From Didymodactylos carnosus (Eukaryota > Rotifera > Eurotatoria > Philodinida > Philodinidae): a stretch of DNA of 29,791 nt. The position numbers were made by a program, and so were the translations under genes. Under the pieces are notes generated by a model that worked only from the letters and a program-made list of their open reading frames with translations, made no database searches and had not been told where the DNA came from. Positions 1-10,800 of this stretch are shown piece after piece. Where the stretch lies: the NCBI GenBank assembly GCA_905250885.1, contig CAJNOQ010001640.1:1-29791 (forward strand). Direction: 5' to 3'. Position 1 is the first letter of the stretch. Each line of letters starts with the position of its first letter.

Positions 1-194
1 TATGAGAGATGTCGCATTTTTCAAAAGTTGGTCGAAATTTTAAAATGCTCGTTTCTCAGCAACCCAGCAATATTTTTTCAAACGGAAAGCGCCATTTTAC
101 TCAGAAATGTCTATATTTTCTTTTATGACTAGTTCGAACGAGTTCTGTGAGATACGATTGAACAGTGTCGGGCGTGGCTTATGTGAAATGGCTC

Positions 195-726
195 TTAATT
201 GTTTTATATAAATTATCAAAATTTTAGGCAAATTTTCATGGCCAACAATTTGTTCAACAAAACAAACAAGAGGAAACATTGTTCTTTGTAAATCAAAAAT
301 CTAAAAAGTCATTATCAATGTTCATTCTTCGTCATTTCATTTCTATTGAAAAGAAAAATTTTTAGTTAAATAAAATTATGTGAGAAAAACACAATAGATG
401 TGTTCTGTTGTGCTCCACATAGCATCCTACATTCAGATAGAAAATTTTAATTATATCGGTTAAAGATGATGACATATTTGATATAGTTGAGTTTTTCAAG
501 AAAATTATTTTCTCGGACAAAGCCCACATCTATTGTGTTTTTCTCACATAATTTTATTTAGCTAAAATAATAGTTTTTCTTTTCAATAGAAATGAAATGA
601 CGAAGAATGAACAATGGTAATCACTTTTTAGAGTTTTGATTTACACAGAACAGTGTTTCCTCTTGTTTGTTTTGTTGAACGAATTGTTAGACATGAAAAT
701 TTGATAATTCATATAAAACAATTAAA
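195..726. repeat. Large foldback (inverted) repeat upstream of the channel gene
   Basis: Two arms of about 205 nt face each other: left 195-402 and right 525-726, with a 122-nt spacer. The arms pair closely with scattered mismatches and a roughly 9-nt extra piece in the left arm near 225. The innermost pair is CACAATAGATGTG (390-402) against CACATCTATTGTG (525-537). No open frame with protein-like content crosses it. I found no convincing target-site duplication or short terminal motif, so it may be a non-autonomous foldback transposon or a local inverted duplication. It ends about 55 nt before the start codon of the next gene, so the promoter or 5' UTR of that gene may lie inside it. Confidence 0.8.
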
Positions 727-783
727 TAAACACACATTAAAGCAATATCTCGTTTTAGCTTTTATGAACCGTATAAAATTAAC

Positions 784-2522
784 ATGTTTAATCACGATCA
801 AGCTGTCAAACATGCCAATCGTTCACGTCAACTAATATGGAGAGAATTTCTTGAAACATCAACAATTGACGGATTGAAAAGTATTGCTGATGCTCGAAAA
901 ATTACAAATTGTATATTTTGGTTAATAACGTTTTTTGTATGTGTTGGTGCAATGGTATATTTTGTTGTCAGTAGTATCATAGAATATTATGGATATGAAA
1001 CAGAAACACAGGTCAGTATTAACATTGAATATCCAATGGTATTTCCAGCATTTAGCATTTGTAATGGTAAGGATGATTCATCATTTAAATCTATTCATCC
1101 CATTTATATACACACTTTCCCCATTAATTTAGCCGTTACGCTACGTGCAGACGTGGTAAAAAAACCATTTATTGATTATTTATTTAATAAAAGTCTTATA
1201 TCTTCTAACGATTATACACAAACTTTAACAGAATCAGAATCAAGGTTAATAAATTCATTTATGATCGATTTAATCAATTCTGGTGTTCCCTACAAAGATC
1301 TGAAAAAATATGGTTTTATGCTGGAAGATATGCTGATTAATTGTAAATTCAACGAATATTTGTGTTATGCAACAAATTTTACATGGTTTTTTTCTACAAA
1401 ATACAATCTCTGTTACACATTTAATACAAAAATAACGAATAGTTCAGTACTATTAACAACTGCGAACGGTGGACAAGGTTTTATTCTTTTAATGTTCTAG
1501 CTTATCGATCTTCTTAAAAAATATTTTATTTTGTTATAGGTGTATTAGATCTTCAACTGTACACTTATAATGAATTAAGCATGCCCTATATTAACGATCA
1601 AACTGGCATTGTATCCATAGTTCACGATAACGCTCAATTACCACAAATTGACACTGAAGGTATCACATTGGCACCGGGTATGAAACATTTGATTACATAT
1701 GAAAAGAAGAGCTCATCATTTCTTGGTGCTCCTTACACACCATGTACGAGCAAATCTCGTGCTGATTTAACAGTATTGTTTCATCAATATGATGCCGAAT
1801 ATGAATATAATCAAGTTCTTTGTCTTGCGGCTTGTCAGCAAGCATACATTTATACGCAATGTAATTGTACGGATCCAAACAACTGGAATTATCATAATAT
1901 TTTAATCAATAATATTCTCTTGAAAAGTCAGATATGCGTCACATACAGTGTATGTGTGATACAAGCGAAAGGATCATTTGTTAAAGTTGAAAGTGATTAT
2001 TGTTCACATTGTCAACAAGAATGTTCGCTAATAACCTACACTGCACAATCATCATCATTTAATGCACCACGTACATATGAATTAGATTATATAAAAAAAA
2101 ACATTGAATCAAAAAATGTATCATTACCGATGGATTGGAATATATCATATAGCACTTATATTAACAATAATTACGTTGCTATTAAGGTCATACGCTTGTC
2201 CAATATAGTTGAAAATTATGCACAGCAACCAACTATCACACCAACTGGTATAGTTTCAGATATCGGTGGACAAACCGGTCTGTAAGTTGAAAATTTAAAA
2301 ATTTATTTTAACCTTATACAATTTTTTACATCTCGACTCTAATTACTGTTACATAGTTATCTTTGTTCTTTTTTTAGATGGCTTGGTGCTAGTCTACTTA
2401 GCATTATTGAAATAGTCGAATTGATTTATCGTTTACTTCGGCGTAGCTGTAAACAGAAAACGGCGGTAGGAGACTCATTACAGTTACAAATGCAAGATAT
2501 TTCACAGATATCCGGCAACTAA
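784..2522 (+). CDS. DEG/ENaC-family (degenerin / acid-sensing / amiloride-sensitive type) ion channel subunit, complete
   Basis: Three exons: 784-1477, 1540-2281, 2378-2522. Both introns are GT-AG and the frame stays open across the joins, giving 526 residues, a normal length for the family. The short cytoplasmic N-terminus leads to transmembrane segment 1 at about residues 43-66. FPAFSICN (87-94) is the post-TM1 signature, and a cysteine-rich extracellular region follows (CLAAC, CNC, then CSHCQQEC). The C-terminal hallmark GGQTGLWLGASLLSIIEI begins at about residue 474, just before and within TM2. It carries the G-A-S selectivity-filter triplet (482-484). Such proteins form trimeric, usually sodium-selective channels at the plasma membrane. 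The gating stimulus (proton, peptide, mechanical) cannot be read from sequence. The ATG at 764 is out of frame, so 784 is the supported start. No lesions were seen. Confidence 0.93.
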
Positions 2523-2584
2523 AAATATTACAGAAGTCTACAAAATAATCCATACATCCTCTCATACAGAATTTGAAGAGAGTA

Positions 2585-3383
2585 AGACGCCACTAATTCA
2601 AAAGTTCAACACATTTTTATTTTTGACTTTCTTATACATCATTCGATAGAGAATTTCACGTTGATCAGAAATATCACCGTTTTAGCGTTCCCAGTGCACG
2701 TTTTCACGGAGAAAAAGTCGAAATACTCTGAGGGTCTCAACATCGGGAAACATCTTCGTATTTCGAAAAAGTTGAATATTTTTTCTTGTTTGTATTTTGA
2801 AGCTTCCAAACTTTCTTTTTCGCATTCAACATTGAAACCTGAATTAGAAAGTGTGTTTTGAAAATTTTCCATATGTAATGTGATTGTAGGAAAAATTCGT
2901 TTACAAGAATAACTCTAAAGCGAAGGCCTCGCCGCAAAAAGCTATCTAGTTTTTTGTGTTAAGAGATGGAGCTCTCATTCTTGCGCCATTCGATCGGCTT
3001 TGATTTGAAGTACAAACATATGAATCGCTTTTTTCTAAAAATTTGTTTCATTCCTGAGAAGTGCATTTTTTCTGAATCAAGAGCGAAAAAATCGGAATTC
3101 TACTCGTAATTCTCGATTTTCAGAACTCAAGTTTTATGGAATAAAAATATCATATTCGGAGTTAGCGTAGAAAAAAGCGATTCATATGTTTGTACTTCAA
3201 ATCAAAGCCGATCGAATGGCGCAAGAATGAGAGCTCCATCTCTTAACACAAAAGACTAGATAGCTTTTTGCGGTGCGGCCTTCGCTTTAGAGTTATTCTT
3301 GTAAACGAATTTTTCCTACAATCACATTACATATAAGAAAGTCAAAAATAAAAATGTGTTGAACTTTTGAATTAGTGGCGTCT
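2585..3383. mobile_element. TA-flanked foldback DNA element (non-autonomous, Tc1/mariner-like ends by TA criterion)
   Basis: Terminal inverted repeats begin AGACGCCACTAATTC at 2585 and end with its complement at 3383. Each end is flanked by TA (2583-2584 and 3384-3385), the target duplication typical of Tc1/mariner-type elements. The inverted arms run 2585-3037 and 3168-3383. The left arm is longer because it carries an extra 235-bp segment, annotated separately. Arm similarity is high, with only a few mismatches. No transposase frame is present, so this is a MITE-like or foldback element. The superfamily assignment rests only on the TA flanks. It lies about 60 nt after the channel stop codon, so it may be within or near that gene's 3' UTR. 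Confidence 0.8.
2637..2871. mobile_element. 235-bp segment inserted in the left arm of the foldback element
   Basis: The right arm of the surrounding foldback reads, in reverse complement, CTTATATGTAATG without interruption. In the left arm the same stretch is split after CTTATA (2631-2636) and resumes with TATGTAATG at 2872. The TA at 2635-2636 and at 2872-2873 looks like a target duplication, so the segment is best read as a nested insertion. It has no clear terminal inverted repeats and no credible coding frame. A deletion of this segment from the right arm between TA repeats is the alternative. Confidence 0.6.
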
Positions 3384-3642
3384 TACAGTTCAGTTTTTTC
3401 GAACTTATATGTGAAACGTTAAAATTAATACGCGATTATTTGGTAATTTCAAACTTATTTTTTTAATAAATTCAATCTTTATTTTTCGAACTTAAAGTGG
3501 AATATTATATATCAATCGATAAAACAGTCAATTGTTTTTCTCTGCTGATGTCTTATTCAAATTATTGTCTCGATTTTAAGAAGAATTCATTTGTATTTAC
3601 CGCATCGTGATAATTTGCACTATCAACTGATGTGATCGCTAC

Positions 3643-4027
3643 CAGAGACCATCACAGGGCAACGTTTTTCGCCCTGCCTTGTCAGAAAAGTACTCATAAA
3701 AATGTTTTGACCCTGCCCTGCCCTGCCTGGCTGGGCAGTGCAAAAGAAAGTTTTTCTCCTTAACCTAGAAGACTTCATCTTCAAGAAATTCATCACAAAT
3801 ACTGGATGCGTTTCTCGTGCGTAACAGAATCTTTTTTTTATTAATTATCAATTTTAGAAAAGTTGGCTGCCATTTTCACATATATGAGAGATCTCAAAGT
3901 TTTCCTTAAAAAGAAGCTTGAAAATCTCAAAAATCAATCTCTCGCAAGGTAAATGAAGAAATTGTTCATTGTCCTGCCGACAGGGCAGGGTAGCAGGACA
4001 AGAGGGCAGTCCTATCCCCGGTCTCTG
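3643..4027. mobile_element. hAT-like miniature inverted-repeat element, 385 bp
   Basis: The ends are exact 8-nt inverted repeats: CAGAGACC at 3643-3650 and GGTCTCTG at 4020-4027. They are directly flanked by identical CGCTAC hexamers at 3637-3642 and 4028-4033. A CAGAG-type terminus is common in hAT elements, although those usually make 8-bp duplications. Subterminal regions carry clustered CCTGCC/GGCAGG-type repeats (about 3655-3740 and 3970-4015), much more GC-rich than the surroundings. Repeated subterminal hexamers are typical transposase-binding sites of hAT elements. No transposase is encoded inside, so it would depend on a helper elsewhere. Confidence 0.7.
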
Positions 4028-5500
4028 CGCTACACTATTTAATAATTGGAAAAAGACGAAAATCAAAAAATAAGAGAAAATAATCAAAATAAAGCAGTTG
4101 CTCGATTTTGGAGGTGCAATAAGAGCGGAGCTCGTTTCTCTATGTAGAAATGTTCGTTTATCAATCTCTCGTCTTTTTGAACATTTTAGCATTAGAATTA
4201 GGCAATAAATTTCATCTTTTTTCTGTAACGGATCACATGAAAATGCTGCATATTACAATTTTTCTAACAACTGGATTTTGTAGAACGAACATTTTTCTAG
4301 AAGATGAGCTACCTATAGCGAAAGCCTTCATATTTTCTACACTGCAAACAAACAAGTGTCCCGGGACACTTTTTTGGTCGATGAACGGGACATTTTAAAA
4401 AGTACCCACTATGAAGCGCTTTTGGAGCTACTGTCAATGCGAAAACTGAAAAGCAGTGCCCCCGTAGTAGAGCACTTTTCAAAGTTTCTCATTCATCGCC
4501 CAAAACTTGTCCTGGAACTCTTGCTTTTTTTACAGTGTATTTCTCCCGCAACCGCTTTTCGACGAAGAGCTCTAATTCAATTATAACCTATCATGGAACT
4601 TTTAAGAAATTTCTTTTTTTATAAGTACTGAATCCAAGAAGAAGACCGCTCCCATAGTTCATCTTGCAGAAAAATGTTTGCCCTACAAAACCCAGTTATT
4701 AGAAAAATTTCAGAGAATCAATTTTTGTGGAAGAAACTTTTTGCGAAAAAAGCGCACAATTTTAATCGGTTTTTATAATCGGCATACGCCTAATCATTAT
4801 GAGATCTATGCTTCAATTGTGTATGCACATGTTTATCATAAACAATCGGTCACACAGCTCCAGCTCTGTTAATACTTACCATAGTAGTGAACTTGAACCA
4901 AGTACTGTGCAAGCACTTGGGTTACGGACATTACTTGCACACTTTTCTAAATATATTTACTTGCCAAGGACTTATTCTGGCCATAAAATTCGGGACGGAA
5001 GTCAATCAGCATAGTCATATGCTCCAGTCTTTATTACCTTAGTAATGATCTCTGTATTTTTACTTTATTTTTTATACAACTAATATTGCGTTGCGGCCTC
5101 ATACCTGAAGATACTATGCTGCCACCTATTCGTATAGATGAGTCAATAGACCACGAAAAAGCTGTCTTAAAAGAGGCAACTGTATAAAATCTGATTAGTG
5201 TATTAAATGAAGGTGGTACTCTACAAAAAAACATGTCGACATCGCTTTAATACTGTCTGGTCCTGAAAAAGGAAACGTGATAAAGAAAGTTTCAAAAAAT
5301 GCATCTGAGGTGCTGGTTAAGGTATCTAGATTAAAATGGACCAATAGCAGTTAACAGTAATTTCTCCGATGCGCTGAAGATTTTATTCCTCAAGCGTAAT
5401 CAGAAAAATTTTCTTCTCAGTAATAATAAGACCTCTATTTTCTTCACGATAAAATCATACTACTATTACGGAAACAGCGTGCCACTGTCACACTTCTGAG
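4028..5500. other. Gene-poor stretch with degraded coding-like fragments, probably decayed transposon sequence
   Basis: No intact gene is visible. Several short frames overlap but none has a start, splice signals or a recognisable domain. The most coding-like piece is 5084-5250 (+), a frame broken by one TAA at 5186-5188, followed in a shifted frame by about 5232-5350 (contains KKVSKNASEVLVKVSRL). A charged, leucine-rich frame at 4356-4586 is similarly unassignable. Since a hAT transposase C-terminus follows at 5940-6365, this interval may hold the mutated upstream part of that element. That is inference: I could not find the hAT catalytic motifs here. An 18-bp perfect palindrome lies at 4354-4371. 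Confidence 0.35.
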
Positions 5501-5800
5501 CAATAAAAAAACAGAATTAAAACTCTTAGCGTTGAAAACTATTATCTAACCATGATATTACACTTTTACGGTGACATCACGGTGGTATTGCAGTATGAGC
5601 TTTGATACGATGATGAACTTTTGTCATGGTTACTATAATGCGCAGCCCTGCTCCACACACCGTGAAAACAACCATGACAAAAGTTCATCATCGTATCAAA
5701 GCTCATACTGCAATACCACCGTGATGTCACCGTAAAAGTGTAATATCATGGTTAGATAATAGTTTTCAATGCTAAGAGTTTTAATTCTGTTTTTTGTTGG
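5501..5800. repeat. Near-perfect hairpin repeat, arms about 130 nt, loop 38 nt
   Basis: The left arm 5501-5631 is almost exactly complementary to the right arm 5670-5800. I count one mismatch (GCG versus GCA, near 5530) over the inner 120 or so nt, and a one-base length difference in an A-run at the outer end. The loop is 5632-5669. The high arm identity suggests recent formation or ongoing conversion. No transposase frame and no obvious target duplication are present. It sits within the decayed hAT region and could be a young MITE inserted into it. A transcript through it would fold into long double-stranded RNA. Confidence 0.85.
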
Positions 5801-5939
5801 CAAATAACTGTAACTAGTAGTCAATTCCTTTCAGTAATTCTGGCCCACCCTTTATACGGACGGTACTGTAGAAAAAAGTAGATCATGAGACTTATTTTTA
5901 CATTATTCTAGCCGAGTCTTATTACGTTATGTAACGTGA

Positions 5940-6365
5940 TCAAAAAGAATAGTCGCTGCACTGGAAAAATTATCAAGCAGGCGTTTTCCATTCAGAGATA
6001 TGTCGATCCTATTGTTTCCGATCGTTATTTTTCTAACAAGACGGAGTGATCTGTGTGGTAAATTCAAAGTAATCAACATTTTTTTCGAAACTGATGTACA
6101 AAAGTTGTTTGATGATGCATTTAAGCAATACTTTCTAGCTTTCCTCCTTCATTTCATAGAAACTTTAATTAGTAGTTTAATTTTCAATGAATCCTCTCTG
6201 TATTCGATGCTGAACACACTAGCAACAAAGATACTATGTGTGCCCAGTACTTCAGAAGAGTTCTCTTAGTCCGGTTTTCTTACACGTCCACATCGGTCAA
6301 GAATGACAAGAAAAATCCTCTCATGTCTTACTTTACTTAAATGTGACTTTTCTTATGAATTAGGT
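5940..6365 (+). pseudogene. hAT-superfamily transposase, C-terminal fragment (broken)
   Basis: The frame starting upstream of 5943 reads into LNTLATKILCVPSTSEEFS, then TAG at 6267-6269, then SGFLTRPHRSRMTRKIL and TLLKCD in the same frame. This matches the hAT C-terminal dimerisation region, where an 'lA..iL.iPaTSa.sERvFS..G......R..l' pattern is expected. The ER before the FS is missing or altered. The TAG stands where a polar residue (often Gln) would follow FS. The catalytic DDE part is not recognisable upstream, so only the C-terminal dimerisation end can be assigned. The element is dead as read. Confidence 0.72.
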
Positions 6366-6670
6366 TTTTCTTTTCACCTTCGTATAAAAAAAGGAAACAA
6401 AAACTCCTGTCTGTTTCTTGCTTTTTAACATTCACAAAAAACTTTGTTGGTTTCTTTTTTTGTTACTATAGCCATGTAAAAAAACAGTGTCTCTCTAATA
6501 AAAAAGGAGTAAAAGAATGAAAATGGAAAACAATGTATGCTGTGGCCGTCATCGGACTTAAAGCTTGGCGGGGACTGGAACTGGAAAATTTGAGCTCATA
6601 GCGGACTGGGACTGTTTCGGATTCAGCCTCTAGTGTGCGGGGACTGGGTTAAGGCTGACAAAATACCGGA

Positions 6671-6684
6671 TTTGACCATCTCTG
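6671..6684. mobile_element. Candidate right terminus of a hAT element
   Basis: TTTGACCATCTCTG is the complement of CAGAGATGGTCAAA, a CAGAGATGG-type end common for hAT elements. It lies about 300 nt downstream of the hAT transposase remnant, in the expected orientation for a right end. Just inside it, 6575-6660 holds repeated GGACTGG-like motifs (three GGGACTGG or GGACTGGGACTG blocks) that resemble subterminal repeats. I could not find the matching left end or a target duplication of the flanking ATTAACTG. Confidence 0.45.
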
Positions 6685-7265
6685 ATTAACTGTAGAAAAC
6701 ATTTTCTTCTCAGAATTTGACAGTGACTAACTCTTGCTAGAACTTAAATCTATAACAGCTACCAACAGATGCTAAAATCAACACTGTGCAAAGGCTGACA
6801 TGTCACACAAAAAATGCGCAGAGTGCTGAGTTTGACAGAAACATAGAGTTATTATAGCTCAGTAAAAGCTTTTTCCATAAAATGTATTTGTTTTTTAATG
6901 ATGATTACATAGTCTAGTCTCAATTTCGTTTCCTTCATATATGATTGTTAATTTCATCTTTAAAATCTTCAAACACGAGATAGATTTGTAAGAAATCAAC
7001 TTATGCATGTGAACAATGCTCCGAGCAGTAATCGAATAGTTTTGAGTTTTCATGAGACTCAGAATATTTCCAGGTTTCCTCTCTAATCATTTTATTTTTT
7101 ACATATAGTACTATTCTGGATTTGTATGTTTGGAAACAGTTACTGTACACGGATTCTCGAAATATGATTAATATATAATATCTGTAGTTCATGTCGTACG
7201 GCTACACATTTGTTTTCATTAACTAATGCTCGTTGTCTGTGCTCTTTCAAGAAGAAAAAACAATA
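6685..7265. other. Intergenic, upstream of TRIAP1
   Basis: AT-rich sequence without a supported gene, RNA or clear repeat. The 5' UTR and promoter of the TRIAP1-like gene should lie in its 3' part, but I see no unambiguous promoter motif. Confidence 0.5.
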
Positions 7266-7616
7266 ATGAGCAGCATTAGCCCTAAATGTCAAAATTTAAA
7301 AGAAGAATATGACAGTTGTTTTAATCACTGGTTTTCAGAAAATTATTTAAAAGGTGACACAACAGATAAATGTAACGAATTATTTACTCAATATCAACGA
7401 TGTATTAAGGTATGATAAAAGCGTTGACAGTATTATCTATGTTTGCAATAGTTGATTTTAAAGAGAAGTTTATGTTAGAACTTTATCGATACAAATTTTG
7501 TGTTTTAGGAAGCAATCAAAGAACACAAAATACAATTATGGGAACTTGAGCAAGATTCATCTGTTCCAACGGTTAATCAATCATCCAGTGGAACGCGGTC
7601 CTCAAAGAAACATTGA
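7266..7616 (+). CDS. TRIAP1: TRIAP1 / Mdm35 orthologue, mitochondrial intermembrane-space twin CX9C protein
   Basis: Two exons, 7266-7409 and 7509-7616, with a 99-nt GT-AG intron in phase 0, giving 83 residues (human TRIAP1 is 76). The twin CX9C motif is intact: C8-X9-C18 and C36-X9-C46, separated by 17 residues. The stretch around it (EEYDSCFNHWF, LKGD, YQRCIKEAIKE) matches the TRIAP1/Mdm35 family closely. In other eukaryotes this protein is imported and oxidised by the MIA pathway. It then pairs with PRELI/Ups proteins to move phosphatidic acid or phosphatidylserine across the intermembrane space. The Ser-rich tail (exon 2 end) is not conserved in length. An in-frame ATG at 7233 would add 11 residues, but 7266 places the first Cys as in the family. 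The next gene starts only about 200 nt downstream. Confidence 0.93.
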
Positions 7617-7820
7617 GCGTTTTTATAAACTATCGTTTTTTCTGTACATAACGTTGTTATTATTGATGATGAAATTAAAAAATGTCAGACCATTCAGTGG
7701 GCTTTCTTCTGGTTTCTATAGTAGTAACAAGAATCTTTTCTATTCTGCTTTTTATTTATAGATCACACTTCTTTTTTGATATTGTTTAGAAATTAACAAC
7801 ACTTCTCGAATCTATCGGGA

Positions 7821-10800
7821 ATGATCACTCCATGTGAAGATAATTCAAAGTATGTATGTGTATAATAGTGCTTGAATTTTATTTATGATTATTGACAACG
7901 TCCCTCATGAACCTTCTTTACTTAATAGATTGACAATATCGATTATTTAGTATTCGAATTTGCTCTTCTGCTATATGATTTTGTTTTGTTTTCAATTTTC
8001 CTTTTTTTCAAATCGCTCTCTGGATTTAAGATAGCTCGATCATTCTACTGAATGTCGGCGATTTTGCTGAAAAACTACTTTATTGAACAGCATTACTTTC
8101 ATCTAGTCATAAGGAAAATTTTAGGATGTATATATATATATTATGATTTTTTCCTATTTTCTAGAACTGCTGGTAATCAATCGAGATACTTCAATGATCG
8201 TTCATCATCCAGTTCATCTCAAAGAAATCATGATCGCTCCTTGTTATACTCCAATGATATGACACATGATAATAATGCATTTATCAACAATAACAACAGT
8301 GATAAAGAAGATAAGAAACTAAATCGACAATCATTATGCAATTCACTTTTGACGGCGACCACTATCTCAGATACTCTCGATTGCACCGTTCATAACGACA
8401 TAGCATTGGAAATTATGAATGAAGAAAGGTATGATGTGTTTATTTTAAATGAAAAATTTTATTAATTCATCTTCATCTCCTCTAGAACAAGTATCTCAGA
8501 AAAACGTAATGAGAATTTTACTAAGAAACAAGCAAATGATACTTCATCTAGTCGTTATCGTGAATCGAGAAAACGTCCAGCTTCACCATCTTATCGTTCG
8601 TCAACAAGTATTAAACGAAAGTCCCATATGAAAAGTCCGGAACAAACTTTATCATCAATAAAATTTTCTTCCGCACATAGCACTCACCATCATTATAATA
8701 AATATTCAGTGCCATCTCAACATTATTCTCAGCCGCGCTATCACCAAGATCATCGTTCTTCACATCGAACACACCTTCAGCCACCGCGTAATAGACCACC
8801 AAATCAATTTGACTCTTCTAATACGTCTCGTCGAGTTTCAGGATCCACATCACCGTCTTCACTAACGCGACGCCAACAGACTTCATCTCAATCAAAACAT
8901 ATACGAAAATCTTCTAAGGAAAAACGCGTTACATCTAATGCTGCTGAGTTTAAATCAATAATTTCAAAAAAATTGTCCAAATCAGCGAGTTCCTCCTCGT
9001 CTTCAATATCTTCAACTTCAAGTTCATCAAGAGCATCATCAAAGAAAAAACGTTCAAGTAAAATATTTGATACCAAAATAACAGGGCATGAGGAACAGGA
9101 AAAAAGGTCATCAAATAAAACTGATAGTTATGAACAGATAACGAACACAGCAAAAACAAATAATTTCGCTATAGCAAAGACGGTAATAAAAAAGCCACAG
9201 TTGAGTATGAAAAATACTTCACCAGCTTTTTCCTTTTTTTCACATAGTCGAATAATACTGGTAAGGCGAACATGCTAGATCAGTTACATAGTGAAAATGA
9301 AGTCCTGTCAATCCTCAATGGAAATACGAAGCCGTTTATTTTAAAAAAAGATAATCAATTACACGTTAAGAAAACCAACGACAAGTAGGTGAATGTTTAT
9401 CTCTCTAAAGGAAACTTTCTTTAAAGTGTATGATATTTGCGTGATTCTTGTGCGTTGTCTTATTTTTAACAGAAATGTTTAAAAGTCGTTATAAAATCCA
9501 AATCTTGGTTGTTTTATTTTTAGATTGTTGATAGCACCAACTTCACCATGTTCAATAGTGCAAAAAAATGAACAGTTGTCAACAACATCAACTTCAGTAC
9601 CGCATATGTTTTCTCTACCAATTGAAACGTCACCACCAATTATAAAAGATGTAGAAGCGCTTGACGTAACAATGCTGGATTTAGTTTCTACATTAAAATC
9701 ATTACAATCGAATCCACCGGCCACCGTTTCCGAAGCGAACAAGCTTATGAATAAAAAACAATCTTCATCAAATGTTGTCAACGATATAAATTCATTAGAC
9801 AAGTACATCCACATTTCCATAATCTTTGTCTTTCATATTTTTTCATGTGACGTATGGAAAAAAGTGTGGCAGGTTTACAAAATAATGGCCTTGTGAAAGA
9901 GTGTGTGTGTGTGATGAAACAACCATACGTACACATACACTTGTAAGATAAAATATCAATTTAAATGGATGATTAATATATAAAATCGTCGATTTCGATT
10001 TATATGTGTAATAATAATTAATTCGTTAGAATAAGGATGCTTTTATGCTGATTTTGTCTGTTTGCTTTCTTCATTTGAAATAGAATATTTTTATCACAAC
10101 ACTCTTCGCTATATTTAGAGACATTTATGAATTAATTCAACGTCAGTTAACTATTCATCGAAAACATTTGGAACATAAAGAACGGGAAGTGGCATTGAAA
10201 GAAATGGAATTAATTCAACGTGAAAAACAATTCAATGATCGTCTTAAACAACGAACGACAGCAACATCACCATTAAGAAATGAATTATCGTCGTCATTGA
10301 TAGTGACTGAAAATGAAAAGGTAAAACAAATATCGTCACCATCACGAAAAGCAAAAACAACAACTGTCACAAATAATACCAATCAACTCACAGAAAATAT
10401 AGAGCCAAAAACCAGTAAAAATGAAAATATTATTGTGTCTAATCAAGATGAGAAGAATAAAACAAAGATAGCAGAAACCCAGTTGTCAGTACTAGAGGGT
10501 GGAAAAATTACGAAAACTAAACCAACAGTTTCGAATGTAAGTAATATGATACAATTCAACATAGTATCTAAAAGTTATTCAATAAGATTCGTTTTTGATT
10601 AAAAAAATTTTTAATATGTATAGTAATAGTTTATTCTTCAAATAGAACATTATAAGAGTATGGATTTGAGTAGCTTTATGATATTACTGTCAACTTTCTA
10701 TTTAGGCCGAAGAAAAAATGGATTCGTTACAAGTTTCATTCCCAAATGAAACCATAAGACTAAAACCTACCATCGAAAAAGTTCCAGCTCATTTAAGAAA

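Noticed and set aside
2639-2937. Overlapping short open frames on both strands
   Set aside because: They lie within the foldback element and its insert, have no domain-like content and shadow each other.
8052-8164. N-terminal extension of exon 2 of the Ser/Arg-rich gene from an in-frame ATG at 8052
   Set aside because: The stretch looks like intron (poly-T and TATATA) and ends in a good acceptor at 8164. A short first exon at 7821-7849 with a GTATGT donor joins in frame.
8888-9159. Minus-strand open frames opposite the Ser-rich exon
   Set aside because: They mirror the repetitive Ser codons of the plus-strand exon, which has consistent splice joins.
9899-9917. Short GT microsatellite-like run
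   Set aside because: Only about eight repeats within an intron of the Ser/Arg-rich gene; ordinary.
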